Shown one piece after another: positions 34,876 to 49,169 of a stretch of 64,000 nt of DNA (position 1 is the first letter of the stretch; each line of letters opens with the position of its first letter). Origin of the DNA: Lates calcarifer (lineage: Eukaryota; Chordata; Actinopteri; Centropomidae); the NCBI RefSeq assembly GCF_001640805.2, contig NC_066838.1, positions 18,968,749 to 19,032,748 on the forward strand. Reading direction: 5' to 3'. The position numbers and the translations under genes were made by a program. Below the pieces are notes generated by a model. The model searched no databases and was not told where the DNA came from. It worked only from the letters and a program-made list of their open reading frames with translations.

Positions 34876-37722
34876 GTCACGAGCACACACACATGCTGAA
34901 ATGCACTAGGAGCAGAAAGTATAAATGGCTTTCATACAATCATTGATCTGTCCATTCAGCTGCTTCACAGCCGGACAAAAGATGAAAACAGCACTTTTGT
35001 TTATGCTGCTGGAAATGGTGAGCTTGTGTGGAAAGAGAAGGGGAGGAGAGAAGGCCACATCGATATGAGCCAAATGGCTATTTCTTGTTACAGTCCAGGA
35101 CACTTGTGTGTGAGACAGGAGACAATAGGCCTTGACTACTAAAGTGCTGGAGGGAAAATGAGGAGAGAAGCAAAATCAAATTGATATGTCTCACAACAGG
35201 ATTAGCCATTGGCTCAATTACCAAATGAAGATTTAGTGATTTGTTGTTAGAGAAAAGGTAGGTGTTCTGCTATTTGGCTGAGGCCATGTGTTTTTATGAT
35301 GCCCTGTGGGCATACTATATTTAGTATACAGTACAGCCACCTCTCACAAACCTTCATTCACTCTGCCACACCAGGAGAGGGAAGATTAGATTATTAGTAT
35401 ATGAAGCTGGAAAAAGCTATTTGGCACAGAGGTTTCAATTGATCCTCTGACACTGGGGGCTGTAGACAAAAATGTAGTGAATATATTGTTGATATTGGAC
35501 TGCAGTATTACAATTTTTGGTACAGCATCACATCAAGAGAAATTTGAGTGTTAACTGGTAATTTAAAATTAATCAGTCAGTGAGGTCAAGATCAAGCATG
35601 ATCTGGAAATTGGTGCACACATACTGTGAGCTTAGTTTTGGCGTCTCTGCAGTATTATCTTTCATGAAAAGTTTTGTGTTGTCTACTGAGAAAACAATAA
35701 AAGCTTTAATAAAGGTGATTAATACCCAAACTTATAAAGCAAATTTCAAACCAGCAAACTTCAAGGGGGGCAAAACACAACTGTAGAAAATCCAAAATGA
35801 ATGGAGTTATTTGAAAATGGTAAGTGATGACAACACAGACAAAATCAACCAAAACACTGGAGTGGTCTCTAATGTCTCTCAGAAAGTCATAATGTAAAAC
35901 AGATTACAAATCAATTTACAAAGATTCAATATAGTCAACATGGAAGCAATGACAGTAAAATATGCAAACCAAATATCAGTGCTGTCATCCGCAAAAATGT
36001 AATGCCATGCTGAGCCAACAGAGACAGTTTCCCAATTAATGTTGCTTAGCAGCACTCCAATTTTAAGTACCAATTACTACTGGCAAAACTTGAAGATGGT
36101 CCCCAGGGACCTCTTCTCTTCAAGTGAAAACACCTATTCCCACAAACACACACTGCACGGAACAATAAGTAGCTACAAGTGGAAGGTGCTACCTATTAGT
36201 CAGTTGTCATTGCCCTCAAGGAATAGGGATGTGATTTTGCTATGGCTGCTGTAGGGGAAGGAAGAGAATCCAGCCCTTCTAGATTCCCTTTGAGAGCTTA
36301 GGAACACTTGGTAATTCAGAATAGAGCTGTCACTGACAAACCTGCTGGACACTGCTGCCTAGAACCCTACCTCTGCCTCATACAAATAGTGACTGATGAA
36401 TTAAGAATGAGTCCAGAAAAAGGCTCAAAAAAGTCATCTCTTGTAAAACGGGGCTGCTGGAGGGGGCAAGGATAAGAGAGGAGGGTGTATGGGTTTTTTT
36501 TTGCATTGGGGGGGCAATATCCAGCTGTGAGGGCTGTGCACAATAAAATTTGAAGTGACAGTATAGGGAAATTATTCCGCTTTATCTCATCCCTGTTTCT
36601 GCCCCATGATGGTCCTGTTGAAGTGTTCAGTAATGATTAAGATTATCATCAAGAGATGGGCACTGAAAACAAACAAGAAAGAAAGAAGCAGAGAGAAAGG
36701 AAAAAAATGTGGAATAAGTAAAGGAGAGCTGCAGCGGAGGCTAGAGATAGACAGGTGGAGATGTGTGGTCCGTCAGTGGGTTACTGTGTGGGGAGTGTAA
36801 TCAGAAGGAGGGAATGGTGCATCATTATTCAGAGTGAGAGGCCGGCAGACAGACGCTGAGAGGTAAACCAGATGATGGAGGAGCCTATGATTCCCCTACT
36901 CCCCTCTACCACTAGCCGCAAGTCCACTCCTGTTAAACCCTGAATCCGGAGCCGAGAAACGAGGCGTGCACAGCAGTGAGCGTGGTGCTACTCATCACTA
37001 TCATGATGGGGGACGCGGTGCCACATTTACTCTTAAATCAGAACATGGCAGGGGATCAATTAAGAGCATTGGTTTGGGTGTATTTATTTGCATACCATGC
37101 ATGCATGCATAGGTGCATTAATGCTACTACTATGAATGCTACAATAAATATTACAATGAAAGAAAACTATAAAAAAAACGCTGTCTTCAAATTGCTTGAT
37201 TTTTCTAACCAATACCCCAAAAAACACTGAATTTCAAATAATACAAAACAGAGAAAAGGTTCTTCTCATGTTTGAAAGGCAATTCATCAACCAATTGTTT
37301 CAGCACTACATCTACATAGCTACCATTCCTATTTTTAATGAAAAACTCTAATAAGGATAATAAGGAACTTATACCAGTTTTATATCTTGAAAAAGATAAT
37401 CCAACCATCTGCCTTTTCTCTTTAAAGATAGGTAAAGCAGATGGTTGCTAAGTGAATCAGTCTGTTCTTTTCCATCTATATGATGTGAATAGAGATTAAT
37501 TGAAGAGATGAGCTCTCATTCATTCCTGAATTGTCCTTGCACCAGATCTCAGGAGCCAAAAGAATTACAGGCTACACTAGAACAATTAAGTCTGCCTCCT
37601 GTCCAGATGCTATCAGAGCTGCACACAGTAAACAAGAGCAGATAGGAGCAGGCCCCAGGAACTGAAATGAATCACAGTCTAGGTCTGATACAGATGCGCC
37701 TCTCTCTCTTCCCTACACAGAT

Positions 37723-37738
37723 AAAAAAAAAAAAAAAA
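37723..37738. repeat. poly(A), 16 bases
   Basis: A pure A run passing into CACACATACACAAACACAC. Confidence 0.93.
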
Positions 37739-39698
37739 CACACATACACAAACACACCGCAGCTCCTGCCTCACGCTTACATCCAGCTAAAGAGCTTAGT
37801 CGGTCCATTTTCAATCGACTACATGTTCTCTAAAATGGAAAGATCTCCAGATGATATGAACTCTGATGAGCCTGGCAACTACTGTGTGTATTTAAGTGTG
37901 GACTGTATGTGTAAGCAGGTCTGTGTTTTTCTGGTGTGTGCATGTATATACTTGAATGTGTGACTTTTATGTGTAAGCATGCACAAAATACATGGAAATA
38001 GAGATCTTGGGCAAGTGTGTCTGAATATTTATTTAAAGTTCCCATCAGTGCTGTGTCCTCCTGTCAGTGTGTGACTGTGTATCTGTATGTGGGCTTTTGC
38101 CAGTGTACATAAGCTTTACCAAGTACAAAAAGAGGAGATAGAGATGACACATGGGCAGACAGACAGAGCTGAGATAGGCTCTGTCAGCCCAGAGGTGGCT
38201 ATCTGCTGCTTCACAAGTCTTCTCAGCTCTTCCCACCAGATTAACTGTCTGGCATCCTCAGCCCAGTTCTGAAACTGACAAATGTCACCGTAAATAGTAT
38301 TTGTGACATGTGATTGATTTGTGAAGGCTCATCTAGCCTGCCAAAAGGACACAGAAAAGCCAGACCATCAGCATTTGTTTTGCTTTAAAAGATTTTATTG
38401 TCAGGTTCTACCATACTGAGTAGTTTGAACTAAGCCTCTCCGGGCTGGAATTTCTGACTAAAAACAAAGGGTTAGAGTAATGCAGCCATATGCTGAAGAG
38501 GCGACAGAGCTGACAGAGGTCAAATAGCTCAGAGCAGTAATGATGTTGTAAGTCGAATAAGGCCAGGATTCAGGCATTTGCTTTTCACCCCTATGTATTT
38601 ATGTATATATTAATCAGCCGAATATTCCTTCAACTATTATTCATTTTACTTCTTCTTTCTGTGTATTTCTTACACAGAAATCCCGCCGACTTGTACTTTG
38701 AAGGTATAAAACAGAATTTCCTCTATAATATATGCAGAATTGGATGTGGTAATGATGAGGATACAATGCAGTTTGAGCTTCATTCTGTCCTTATTATTTA
38801 CACAGTCTGTACTTGTCTCTTAAAATCTGACAGCCTGTGTATGGATGAGTTTGTATGGCTAGCTAGCATGTTCTATTCAAGTGCAGAAAACATTATAGCC
38901 TTTATTATAACATAGAAGCCCCTGTTTGGGAAAAAAATGTTTTCAGACTAATGTTTTTAGATAAAGATTACATGCACATTTATGTAATTGAAATGTAAGA
39001 GCATGTAGGCAAAAACATTTAAAAGAGCTGCTCATATTTTACCCACAGACATCTGGCAAAGTGAACACAGTTTGCACCACATCATAATATCGTCCCTGAC
39101 ATCAGCAGCATTCAAACCACTACTTCATGAATAGAGCAATGTTTCATTGCTGTTGTGAAGAGGCACTCTCTGTGCTACATAATGCTGCTGCCTACAGTGG
39201 TACAGGGAACAGGATGCAGTTGTAGACCTGTGAACTCTGTCATCCTTTATTGAAGATGACATGTACTTTTAGCACACATCGCTCCCAGGCTTTCTCCCCT
39301 GCGCTGTCGGTTTTAAACACACAACTGGGAGCACTCGCTGAAAAACAAAGAGCACTACAGACAAACATAAAACACATAGGAGCTTGTAGTCTTTGATTCT
39401 GCAACATAAAACACACTTGGATACGTGCAAACACACACACACATGAATACACGCTGATTTAAGGGTCTCCTGGGTCGTTCTTTTCTGTACAATAATCCTT
39501 GTTAGAGATGCAGAGGTGTTGTAATGACAGCCATAACCATTCTGAAGCAGTTAGTCTTAGTACCACCTCAACCCTCAAGTCTGCTGGGAAGGCTACTTCA
39601 CACACACTTTTATTACCTTCATGACCATTAGTAACTCCATTTTATTGCTGTCATCCTCACCATTCACCTGACAAATGCAGCCTCAGCAGTATTTCTTT

Positions 39699-39722
39699 TC
39701 TCTCTCTTTCTCTCTCTCTCAT
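39699..39722. repeat. CT-rich tract
   Basis: A TCTCTC run with a single TTT interruption. Confidence 0.85.
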
Positions 39723-39899
39723 ATTAATTCACACACAGAGAGATTAAAATCTTTCTTATTTGGTACTGATTGAGAAAATATTGATGAAGCTGGTTGTGTT
39801 CATGCAGATAAGCAAAAATCACAGACTTATGATTGTGAGTAATATTCAGATCAAAGTCTTCATCAAATCTTTTGGTTAAGGCTGAAAACAACTCATCAT

Positions 39900-40187
39900 T
39901 TGCTGGATTCATTAATGTATGGAAAATAATTAATCTGATCATTTGGAGAATCAATTAATTCTTCACATAAAAATAACAAATATTTACTGGTTACAGCTTC
40001 ATTAAAATATGCACTTGCTTGCTTTACTTCATTTCACAGCATAGTAAATTAATTATTTTTCATTTAACATAAGTTATTTTAGGAAATCACCTCAAGCTCT
40101 GTTAATTGAGAGGAATATTTTTACATTTCTCATTTAATGAGCAATTAATTAGTTGAAAAAGAAAATATCGGCAGCTGCAACCCCAGT
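39900..40187. mobile_element. AT-rich non-autonomous DNA element relic, family C, copy 2
   Basis: The segment has AGAATCAATTAATTCTTCAC, then ACTGGTTACAGCTTCATT, and ends GGCAGCTGCAACCCCA, the degenerate form of the GTTGCAGCCCTA terminus seen at 21137. Orientation is the same as in the 20870-21137 copy. It is heavily diverged and has no coding capacity. The left boundary is an estimate. Confidence 0.5.
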
Positions 40188-40612
40188 TTGGTCATCATGA
40201 CACACACTACTACGCTGAATATCAGGTTGAATGAATGTGATCCCATTTGAGGGGCACAAAAAGTGCAAGTGAAATTGCTTGTCTAGACTGCAACTTTGGA
40301 AAAACAGCTTGTGATCCAACACACAGTTCACTGGGCATACATATAAACCCTGAGGAGAGGCCTGCAAAAAATGTTACAAAACAAAACATCAGATTTTGCT
40401 AAGTGCCATCTTGATGCATTTCAGTTGCACTGGCTCTTCCAGGACTCTGGTAATAGAAGATAGTGGTGCAGTTTGGGTCATGTAGTGCTGAGATCAATAC
40501 TGACTGATCTTACTGTGCTGACAGGCCACTGCACATTCCTCTATGGACCCTTATGTCTGGCCCCTGGCCTGATAAATGCTGACATCCAGAAACATGACAC
40601 TACTGTGATGGA

Positions 40613-40640
40613 CGTGTGTGTGTGTGTGTATGTGTGTGTA
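40613..40640. repeat. GT microsatellite, imperfect
   Basis: A GT run with a single TATG interruption. Confidence 0.88.
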
Positions 40641-41689
40641 GGAAGATAGATGTGAACAGAGGGATCTCCTGGGCTGCTCAGATCTACCCAGGGATTGCTC
40701 TGTTGGTGCACAGTGAGCAGTGGCAGTGGTTAAGTCCAGTCTGACTCTATGTCTCGGATGTCAGGGATATACTTTCCTTCTCTGTAGCTCCATCCTTTCA
40801 TTGGAGCTGAGATTACTCTTAGAGACAGCACGCACACCATAATCCACAAAACACCTCTGTTCCTGCGGCTCTTAGGTCAGTGGGATTTCCTCTGATGCAG
40901 GTGCTGTGACTTATGTTTGTGTGTGCACAATACTGAGCGTGTTTGTGTGTGTAGGACTGAAATGCAATTACAGAGAGATTAGAGAAGATGATGTGCTGGC
41001 CAAAAGTGACAAACACACACACGTTGAATCTGAGGATTAAATCAGAGTGGGGCAGTGTGAATGTGTGTGTACGTGTGTGACAATAATATAGTTCTGTGTG
41101 TATTTCAGTGTGTGCCCACATTTTACGTTTTATCTCTACATTCCTTCATCTATCCATCATTCCTTGACCTTTCTCTTTGTTTATCTTTCTCTCTCTGTCA
41201 CTACCTCTCTTTGTTCTTTTCCTCCTCATCTCTCTTATCCCTCCATCTTTTTGTGACACAGTTTCCTGTTAAAACCCTTCTCCTGATACAAGACTATCTA
41301 AATTACAGATATCAGACACTGTAGTGCAGAGAGTTTTCTAGTTATGCAGACAATATCAAAAAAATCAACATGGCCATTAGGTGACCCCACTTTTGTGAAT
41401 GTGCAATTTACTAAAAGATCTTTACAAATGTATTTTCATGGTTTCAAACAGTTAATTCAATAATAACTGCCCTTTGACAGCAGTCTTTTTCACAGGTGCT
41501 ACCACATGTGTGGTTAAAGCTGTAATAATTGATTTTTTGACTACTCTGGGGCAGCAGAACAAGCTATAAACACATCCTGGACATGTTCTCACCTAATAAA
41601 GTTTTTGTGGCACATGTGCTACGTTATGTTTGTGGCTGTTCGACAAATATAATCACTTTCTCTTTTTTTTAAGCTCTTGTTTATAATGA

Positions 41690-41935
41690 TATCACATATT
41701 ATGTTCACTAGATGTTAACTTTGCCTGTGCTAGGAAGCTGGCATACAGGTTTATCAGAGCCTGCTGTTGACTGAGGGTGATGACAGTGATGACAATGAAC
41801 CAAAGCAGTGACATTGCAGGCCGTAAAACCAAAGCAATGAACTGAAAGATGCTAAAAGAGCTGAGCAACCACTTTCACATTACACAATCATTGGAATGGT
41901 CATTAATTTAAAAATACTCATTAGTGCAGCCTTAG
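41690..41935 (+). repeat. dispersed repeat relic, family B, copy 2
   Basis: The segment shares the block CCGTAAAACCAAAGCAATGA followed by ACTGAAAGATGCT with the copy at 15890-16510. It ends with TCATTGGAATGGTCATTAAT and TAGTGCAGCCTTA, a terminus typical of the same fish repeat. It is truncated relative to copy 1, and the boundaries are estimated. Confidence 0.5.
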
Positions 41936-43794
41936 ATTTGGTTCAGCCAATACGATACATGCATATCTCCATCAAAGACAGAAAGAAAGAGATACAACTC
42001 AACTACTATGTTGTTTACTACAGTATCATAAAAATCAATTCTAAATTACTATAACAAATTTTGTGTAATCATATACTTAATATGGTAAGGATCAAAAGGT
42101 TGCTTTTAAGATCCAGTAACAATGCACTGTCTATCTTGTAAGAGGACTGTTTATCATTGGATTTCCAAGGATTTCAAACTCTGGCAAATGGAGGTGATCC
42201 TTCTGCTGAGAAAGAGAGAAACAGAAGATGGCCTGAGGCAGAACATTCACCTTTGACATGGAGAATCTATTATCCTAAATATGTTCTCTACTTTTAGCAT
42301 ACATCTTTTGCTCAACTAGAGACATGTAGCAGCAGCAGCAGCATTGCTTATTAGAGATTCTGTTTTCTGTTGGGTCTGGAGTGGACTGGGGAAAGCTGTG
42401 TGTCTGTATGCTACTGGATAGAACACACACAATTAGCCATATGCATCCAGAATGAAGGAGCTGTAATCCATTAACGCAATTTTATTCATACTTTCAGTCC
42501 TTATTGATTCACCCTGGATCTGTTGTTCTCTCTTTAACTACCACTGGATTGAATAGGACTTCAAAACACTTTGCTTGGGGACATAAAGATAGGAGGAGTG
42601 TATATAATTTTATAGCACAGCCCATGTACTACATAGCTGTCAGCTACTATGAAATCGAAAAGACACTGAACTCCTTATGTCTGTATCTTTGTAACTCATC
42701 TCATCCAACACAGCTTCTTGCTACCCATAAATATGCAGTACAAATGCAACACCTTCTTTAGGATGGTCCACTCACTATTCATACCATGCTAGCAGATACT
42801 GTACAGTATATATGTATATCTGGTGAGCTGTAGCTTTCTTTCATTGTTTTTTTTTTAACCATTGTAAGCATCTTTCTCACACTACTCTCACATCTTCTTG
42901 TTTCTATTACATTTTTCATCCAAAACATCCCCGACCTGTCTATAACACTCCTCACTCTAATTGATTTTCCATCATTTCTTCAGTTTGGTGTTATAAATTC
43001 TCTCTTTTTTACACCAACCATCATCAGTTTTTTTTTTCCCTGAAAAGATATTTGGTTTTCTTCTCAATCACTGTATTCTAAAAGTTTGCAGCACACAACT
43101 ATAATAAAAAAGTTGAAGAGCTGAATAATTCATACGAAACCAAAGTTACAGTATGAATAAATGTCCCTTCTGCCCAGAAGTGAGCTTAGAAGGTCTAATC
43201 TAAATTAGAGTAAAAGAAATAATTTTTAATTAGGAGACCAAATTTGAAGAAATGAAGAAAAGTTATTACATTAGATTTTAAATTGTGGCCTTCAGATTCA
43301 ATCTTGAAATACATTCTTGGAGCGGATTCTTCTTTTATTCAATTGCGGAATGCATGAGCATGATATATTCAAACTTCTGCAATTCAAATAAAGCCTCAGC
43401 AAGCACAATTTTCTTTCCATAGCATAGGCAGTTAGACAGGGGGAAAAAAACACTCATTTCATGTCCACTGCAGCTCAGCAAATAGTTCGACAGAGGGCAA
43501 ATTGAGCACAGAACCAATGAACATGAGCAATGTTGATATAAACTGTCAAGTCTGTGGAAAGAGAAAAAAATTGAGCCAACACAACTCTCTTCTCCTCATC
43601 CTATTCCTGCCATGTCTTTGAAGAGAATGCTTTGTTCAGCTGTGTTATTACATTATCAGCCGACAGACAATTTGTTTGACAGTGCTTCTAGAGAGAATTG
43701 TGATGTGCAATACACATTGCCTCTTCCCCCTTTTTCTCGTTTCAATTAACAGTTTTCTGCTCTCCAAAACAGTCAGTGCACTTTTTTTCCTTTC

Positions 43795-43811
43795 TTTTTT
43801 TTTTTTTTTTT
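43795..43811. repeat. poly(T), 17 bases
   Basis: A pure T run after a TTTTTTTCC stretch. An A run of about 12 lies at 43909-43920, so the two are in opposite sense about 100 bp apart. Confidence 0.9.
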
Positions 43812-44992
43812 AAACATCTGTCTTTTCAGTAAGTCAAGGACAGGCTATTAGGAATCTGCAGAGGCGGCAAGTTCGCTCACACGTTAATTGCTTGGAAAAG
43901 AAAAAAGTAAAAAAAAAAAATGTGAGGAACGGAAAAAAAACAAGCACACAAATCCTTGCAAATCTTAACAGGGTTAACGCTTCATGCTTTCCTGTGTGCT
44001 GGAGAAAGCGTTGACTCAAGATGTTTTGAAGACACTACTCCTTTCACTAATGTCACATTTTGTCAAATTGGTGACAAGAGACAGAGGAATGGCTGCTATC
44101 TTCACCACATGACCTACTCTTTATAGTAGATACTGTATTTGTTATCACATTGTCAACGTTACTATTCAGTAGATAGTTGGAAGCTGCCACTAGAGTCAAG
44201 TAACCATGTTTCATTGGCTGACAGTGTGGTTTTTTTTTGGTGAAAATACAGCATGCTACATGTATTCCTGAACTACTCAAATATTGTGTGACCAGGTGAC
44301 TCCTAATTAAGGCTGAGAGAATGTCAGACATTGTACTTGACCTATTCCCTCTCACACTGTCAGTGTAGCAGGAAGACATCCATTACAGATATTTCAAATG
44401 ACAAGTATGTCAGGAGAATGTCAGAGAAAGACATGTCCATTGTTACTTCCACCTCTTCTCCCATGGCTTCCCCTTAAATGGAGTAATACTGTTTCTTTTT
44501 GAGATGGAAATCGTGCAGAGGTGCAGGAAGACATGCTGCAATACTTCATTATGATTCCTCACCGAGTAGAACCACTGTGTTAACACTTCATAGGTCTCAC
44601 CAATCCCTTTTAGGTGTGCAAGTGCAGAAACACACACCTACAGAGAAACACAAGCATATGAACGCAGTGGCTGTACGCTCTGAATGACAGAGTTATACAG
44701 GCTTTGCATGAGAATGCAGATAATGCAGTCAGATGGCGAGGAAAAGCGATGTCAAACAGACAAGCCTTCAAACAAGGCACTGAGCCTCCCTCTTCCTCTC
44801 AGTGAACTGACAGCCTCTGGCCTGAGATTCAAGCAGCGTCAGGATGTCAAACTCCACTATGTTTTGACACCCATTGCTGTCCTCAGCAGAAAGAAATAGG
44901 CAAAACAGCAGCGAGGGCTTTTGTAAACACAAAATTCACAGTCCATTTGTGTTTTAGTTCCTACTGAATGCACAAACAGACCTTGCAGATAG

Positions 44993-45024
44993 GCACACAC
45001 ACATGCATATACACACACACACAC
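44993..45024. repeat. CA microsatellite with ATGCATAT interruption
   Basis: Two CA runs separated by ATGCATAT. Confidence 0.85.
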
Positions 45025-45689
45025 TTGGAGAGAAGAGCAATACATAGAAGTCCTTTTAAGACATTCACTGCAAATCGGTAAATACTTTGACAATTTACGT
45101 TGGCATCATGTTTACTGGCTGTTTTCTGTAAAAGTTGCTCAAGCATACTGCCTACTAACCGTAGGACATTTCTGTAACATTCTCTATCTGGCTCAGCTAT
45201 GAATAAAACTGGTCACAAAGCCAGTGAAGGCACGCACAACATTCTGTTGCTCATGTGAATAAAGTGTTACGTGTATTGTGTGAACTAGTTGTGATGGACT
45301 AGGAAATAATGCTGCTGAGAAGCTGCTCCTTGATCACAGAGATTTTTTTTAAGTGGCAGAATTGACTCTGAAGAGAGACTTTGCCTGCTATGCAACCTAT
45401 GCTACTTGAGTAAAAGTGGCAAAATTCTCTATGGATTAGATAGCAAGGAAGCCTTATAGCATGATACAGTAACCAATGCCTTACCTAATGCATTATACTA
45501 TGTTTAACTTTTCAAGTTGCCTGTCGAATATCATGTGAGCATTACAGCTCTTTCCATAATGGTCATAATGGCCTGTCATATGTTTTTCTCAGAAGTGGCA
45601 CCTGTGTGCAAAAGCCTGACATTTCTTGAACAGATAAATGAACCCAGCAATGTCAGAAGATTCCATGACTGAAAGTGGCTAGAAAAAAA

Positions 45690-45765
45690 AAATACAGAGG
45701 GGGAGGGAGTGAGAGAGGGAGAGAGAGGGGTAGAGAAAGAGAGATAAAGAAAGAGAGAGACTGAG
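45690..45765 (+). repeat. GA-rich tract
   Basis: A run of A (about 9) leads into GAG/GGAGGGAGTGAGAG words with almost no pyrimidines. Frames across it are compositional artefacts. Confidence 0.85.
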
Positions 45766-46876
45766 AGCAAATCTATTACTGATAGTGATTTGGTGCTTGC
45801 CAGAGAGGATGGGGAACAGAGGGGTCCATTCATGTGGCTCTTGTCCCAATAGAAGAGATAAGAGAGTAGTAGAGCTCAACTAACTCTGTAATTACACTGC
45901 ACAAAGTCTGCAGAGAGTTTTTTTTTTCCTGGTGCTGAGAGCTCAGTGAAACACACTCAGACACAGCAAGGGTTAAAAGCATTTGAATCTAAAGTAATCA
46001 CAAATATACAGTATCACCTCTGTCAGGATATACAGGAATTTGTGTGTCCAGGAGGACGGTGTGTATGTGTCTGCCATATGGCACAGCCGTGCTGCGGCCC
46101 CAGTGGCCTGTGTGAATATTTGTCTCCACTAGCATCCTAGAATGGTCGCCATGCAGCCCTTTCTTCCCATCTCCTGTCACTGGAGCACTGACAGGAGGCA
46201 ATTTTGTGATGTTATTTGGGTGATTTTATTTGCTCAGTAGGGCACCATGCCCCCAACCACCACTGACACATTTCTAGTTCTTCACAGTCTCCCCAGTGCA
46301 AAGCCCACCTGAGACATGGTAAAAATCAGAGTAATGAAGTACGAGCACACTGGCAAAGGCATCAATCAGATGACAGCAGGAGGACGGACAACAAAGGAAA
46401 AGAGAGGTGGAGTAGCAGCACAGAAAAATTGAGTTGGGAAAAAAAAAGAAACGCTGAAACTCAACCAAGGGATGAAATTGTAATGTGAAGCTACATGAGA
46501 TGAAGAAACCCATGCACAGTTATGAAATATTACACAGCCATACATTAAGGAATGTAATAGAGAGAGAGTTAAAGATAAATGTGAACGGGTCTGGGAAAGA
46601 GGAACAAGGCCAATAATTTGAGACCGGATATACCCTTTATGGACAGTGTCTGGTCGGGTTCCCCTCTCTGACAGCTTATTAAAGTTTCATGCTAAAATGA
46701 GTCAATATTAGATATGACATTTTCAGGGTGAGCTAGTCTGGGGCGGATATGGGAATAGGGTAAAGTTCTTGTTACCATGGTGGCCAAATGACCAGTCCTG
46801 GCCAGAGGGGACACAGACAGGAAGGAAGATGCGCAACATGCTTCCATGTCACCAAAATAATCTTGCCTCAATTACC

Positions 46877-46894
46877 AAAAAAAAAAAAAAAAAA
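46877..46894. repeat. poly(A), 18 bases
   Basis: A pure A run followed by GCTTTTTGCTG. Confidence 0.93.
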
Positions 46895-46934
46895 GCTTTT
46901 TGCTGATGTTCCCAAATTCTGATGTTTTCTGATG

Positions 46935-46962
46935 TATCTATCTATCTATCTATCTATCTATC
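46935..46962. repeat. (TATC)7 tetranucleotide microsatellite
   Basis: Seven perfect TATC units are followed by TGTCTGTG variants. It lies about 40 bp after a poly(A) run at 46877-46894. Confidence 0.95.
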
Positions 46963-47030
46963 TGTCTGTGGTATAGCTTTTTCAAAAACAATTATTCCTC
47001 ACTTTCTTGCTCTCTAATACAGAAACACAC

Positions 47031-47056
47031 CTGCACACACACAGACACACACAAAC
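47031..47056. repeat. CA microsatellite, imperfect
   Basis: A CA run with an AGAC interruption. Confidence 0.8.
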
Positions 47057-47195
47057 GAATGAAAAAGCATATTCACCCCTTTTGAAATACAAAGCTTTGT
47101 ATGGTGTATCCTGACACTGTTCTCTTATTCCTTACATTCTTAACCTCTGGTTGCGATATCTCTATCTCATTACTTTCCTTTGGTCTTATTGTCAG

Positions 47196-47212
47196 TTTTT
47201 TTTTTTTTTTTT
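47196..47212. repeat. poly(T), 17 bases
   Basis: A pure T run about 300 bp from the poly(A) run at 46877-46894. Confidence 0.93.
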
Positions 47213-48972
47213 AAGAAGCTGTCTTGATCATAGGCAGCACAAAGACACAAAGTGACTTGGATCAATGGGTTTTGCAAACCCCCAATGTGAAGAAAAGAGG
47301 TTGTAGAAAAGATCCCTGGGTATTTCCTTTCCTTTGAGAAGTGGGGAAGAAAGTGAAGATTACATTTAAAGCCGCAAACTGTTTGAAACACAACACGCAT
47401 TCAAGTCAGACACAGACTTATAATTTGTTTCATTGTTTGATGTTAAAGGGAAAACATGCCATCAAAAGACAGGGCATGGCATAGAAAACAGTAAAAATGT
47501 GGAGATGATGAACGATGCCTAAATTTGTGAAACAAATGTCATCCCCTGCTCTTTCATCCGTGTCGCCTGCTCTTCCTGTCGAACCTTTAAAGAGGTTGTT
47601 TGACAGGCTTGAAGCAGGCCACACCGGAACCAAGCAGCTAACAATCACAGTGCCTAACCTTTCATTTCCTGGCTTCAAGTAGGAAATCAAAGACAACGAA
47701 CAAATGATTCAGGAGGGGGTGATCGAGACAAGGAGCTTTAAAAGACAGATAAGGGAAGTTAAAAGGGGGAGGAGAGAATAGTTCAAGAGAGAGGTGAGAG
47801 ATGTGATTGACAGTAAAAGACAGAGGTGACAGACTCAGAGAGAGCGCTCTTTATTTATTGAGAGTCGTGGAACGGCACTGAAGCAGCAGGAAGTCAGAAG
47901 AATTGGCAGACCAATTAGTTGCAGTGGTTCAAAGTTCAAAATCCTCTTTCTATTCACACTTTCTCCCTTCATGAGCTTTGTTCACTCATGAAAGAGCATG
48001 CACACGTACACACACCCTCACACACATACCTTCATACACTATGCAAGCATTATACACCAATGCACATACGTGCTCAGGGACTCATTAAGTTTATATACAA
48101 GTGACTTTCAGAAACATGGAGATGATTAGAGCTGCCATAATTAGAGGATGGACTTTACATGCTGTTTCTTTCATGTGGCAATAGAACTAAACACAAATTA
48201 AACATGCCACATGCAAACGAATGGAAATCGTGATTGGAGTCATTATGGGCATATACATGTGCACTGAGCAAGCACATCTTATTTCACCCTTTCCACGCTA
48301 TCCACTCAACATGCTTTGATCTGCTAATATGAATCTACATGGCTGCCCACAAGGGCAGGGCCATAGGCTAAATCAGACATACACACTTCTTTTTCATCTC
48401 TTCTCTGTTCAATCAGTATACATTTGGGGGAAGTTTCTGAAAATAGCTAACGATAATAAGGTGAGTCAGTACTCTGCAGCATTAGCTCTTGCCCTGGTTT
48501 TAAGTTGGAGGGGAGGAGATTGTGTTAGGTTGTAATTTCACACCTTAACTTCCCATTCTGCCATTTACTTTCACTGCAGCTGGGGAGCGAACACGGAGAG
48601 AAATGTTTAATTCTGCTTCTGAGGAATTGGCAAACCTGGACAGTGAATTAGAATCTTACCAAAGGAAGAAAAAAAATTCCAATTTTGATTATCAAAGATG
48701 TGTGCGCGCGTTTGAGTGTGCATGAGCTTGTGTGCTGGTGCGTGTAACTACACTGTGTACAGTTTTCACTGTGTGTATGCAAGAGGAACTGAGATGTTGG
48801 GACTTGGCATCTCTCCTCTTTAATGAGTATCTCTGGAGATGGCAGGTGCATGTTCAGCCATTCTTTTACAAGATCAGCAACAAACAGGCCAGTCCTCTCT
48901 CTCCCACTGCAATTACCACTGTCATTAGCAGAATCACATTACCAACAACACCAAACCAGAGATATTGCTAAT

Positions 48973-48973
<1 letters not shown>

Positions 48974-49021
<48 letters not shown>

Positions 49022-49036
49022 AAAAAAAAAAAAAAA
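48974..49036. repeat. (CA)n followed by poly(A)
   Basis: About 35 bp of CA repeat leads directly into about 27 A residues. The compound structure resembles an expanded retroposon tail, but no body of a retroposon was recognised on its left. Confidence 0.95.
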
Positions 49037-49169
49037 CACTTCTGGAATACTGGCATCAGCATACACACCTGGATCTACTGTAGCAATTTCAAAAAAGATC
49101 ACAAATACAAAATATGATCAGAAACATAGCAAAATAGATTTGAGGGATTCAAGGGATTTGTTGCTGTTT

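Noticed and set aside
33819..49036. Simple repeats considered as a CRISPR-like array
   Set aside because: The repeats are mono-, di- and tetranucleotide microsatellites with no spacer structure, in a vertebrate genome.
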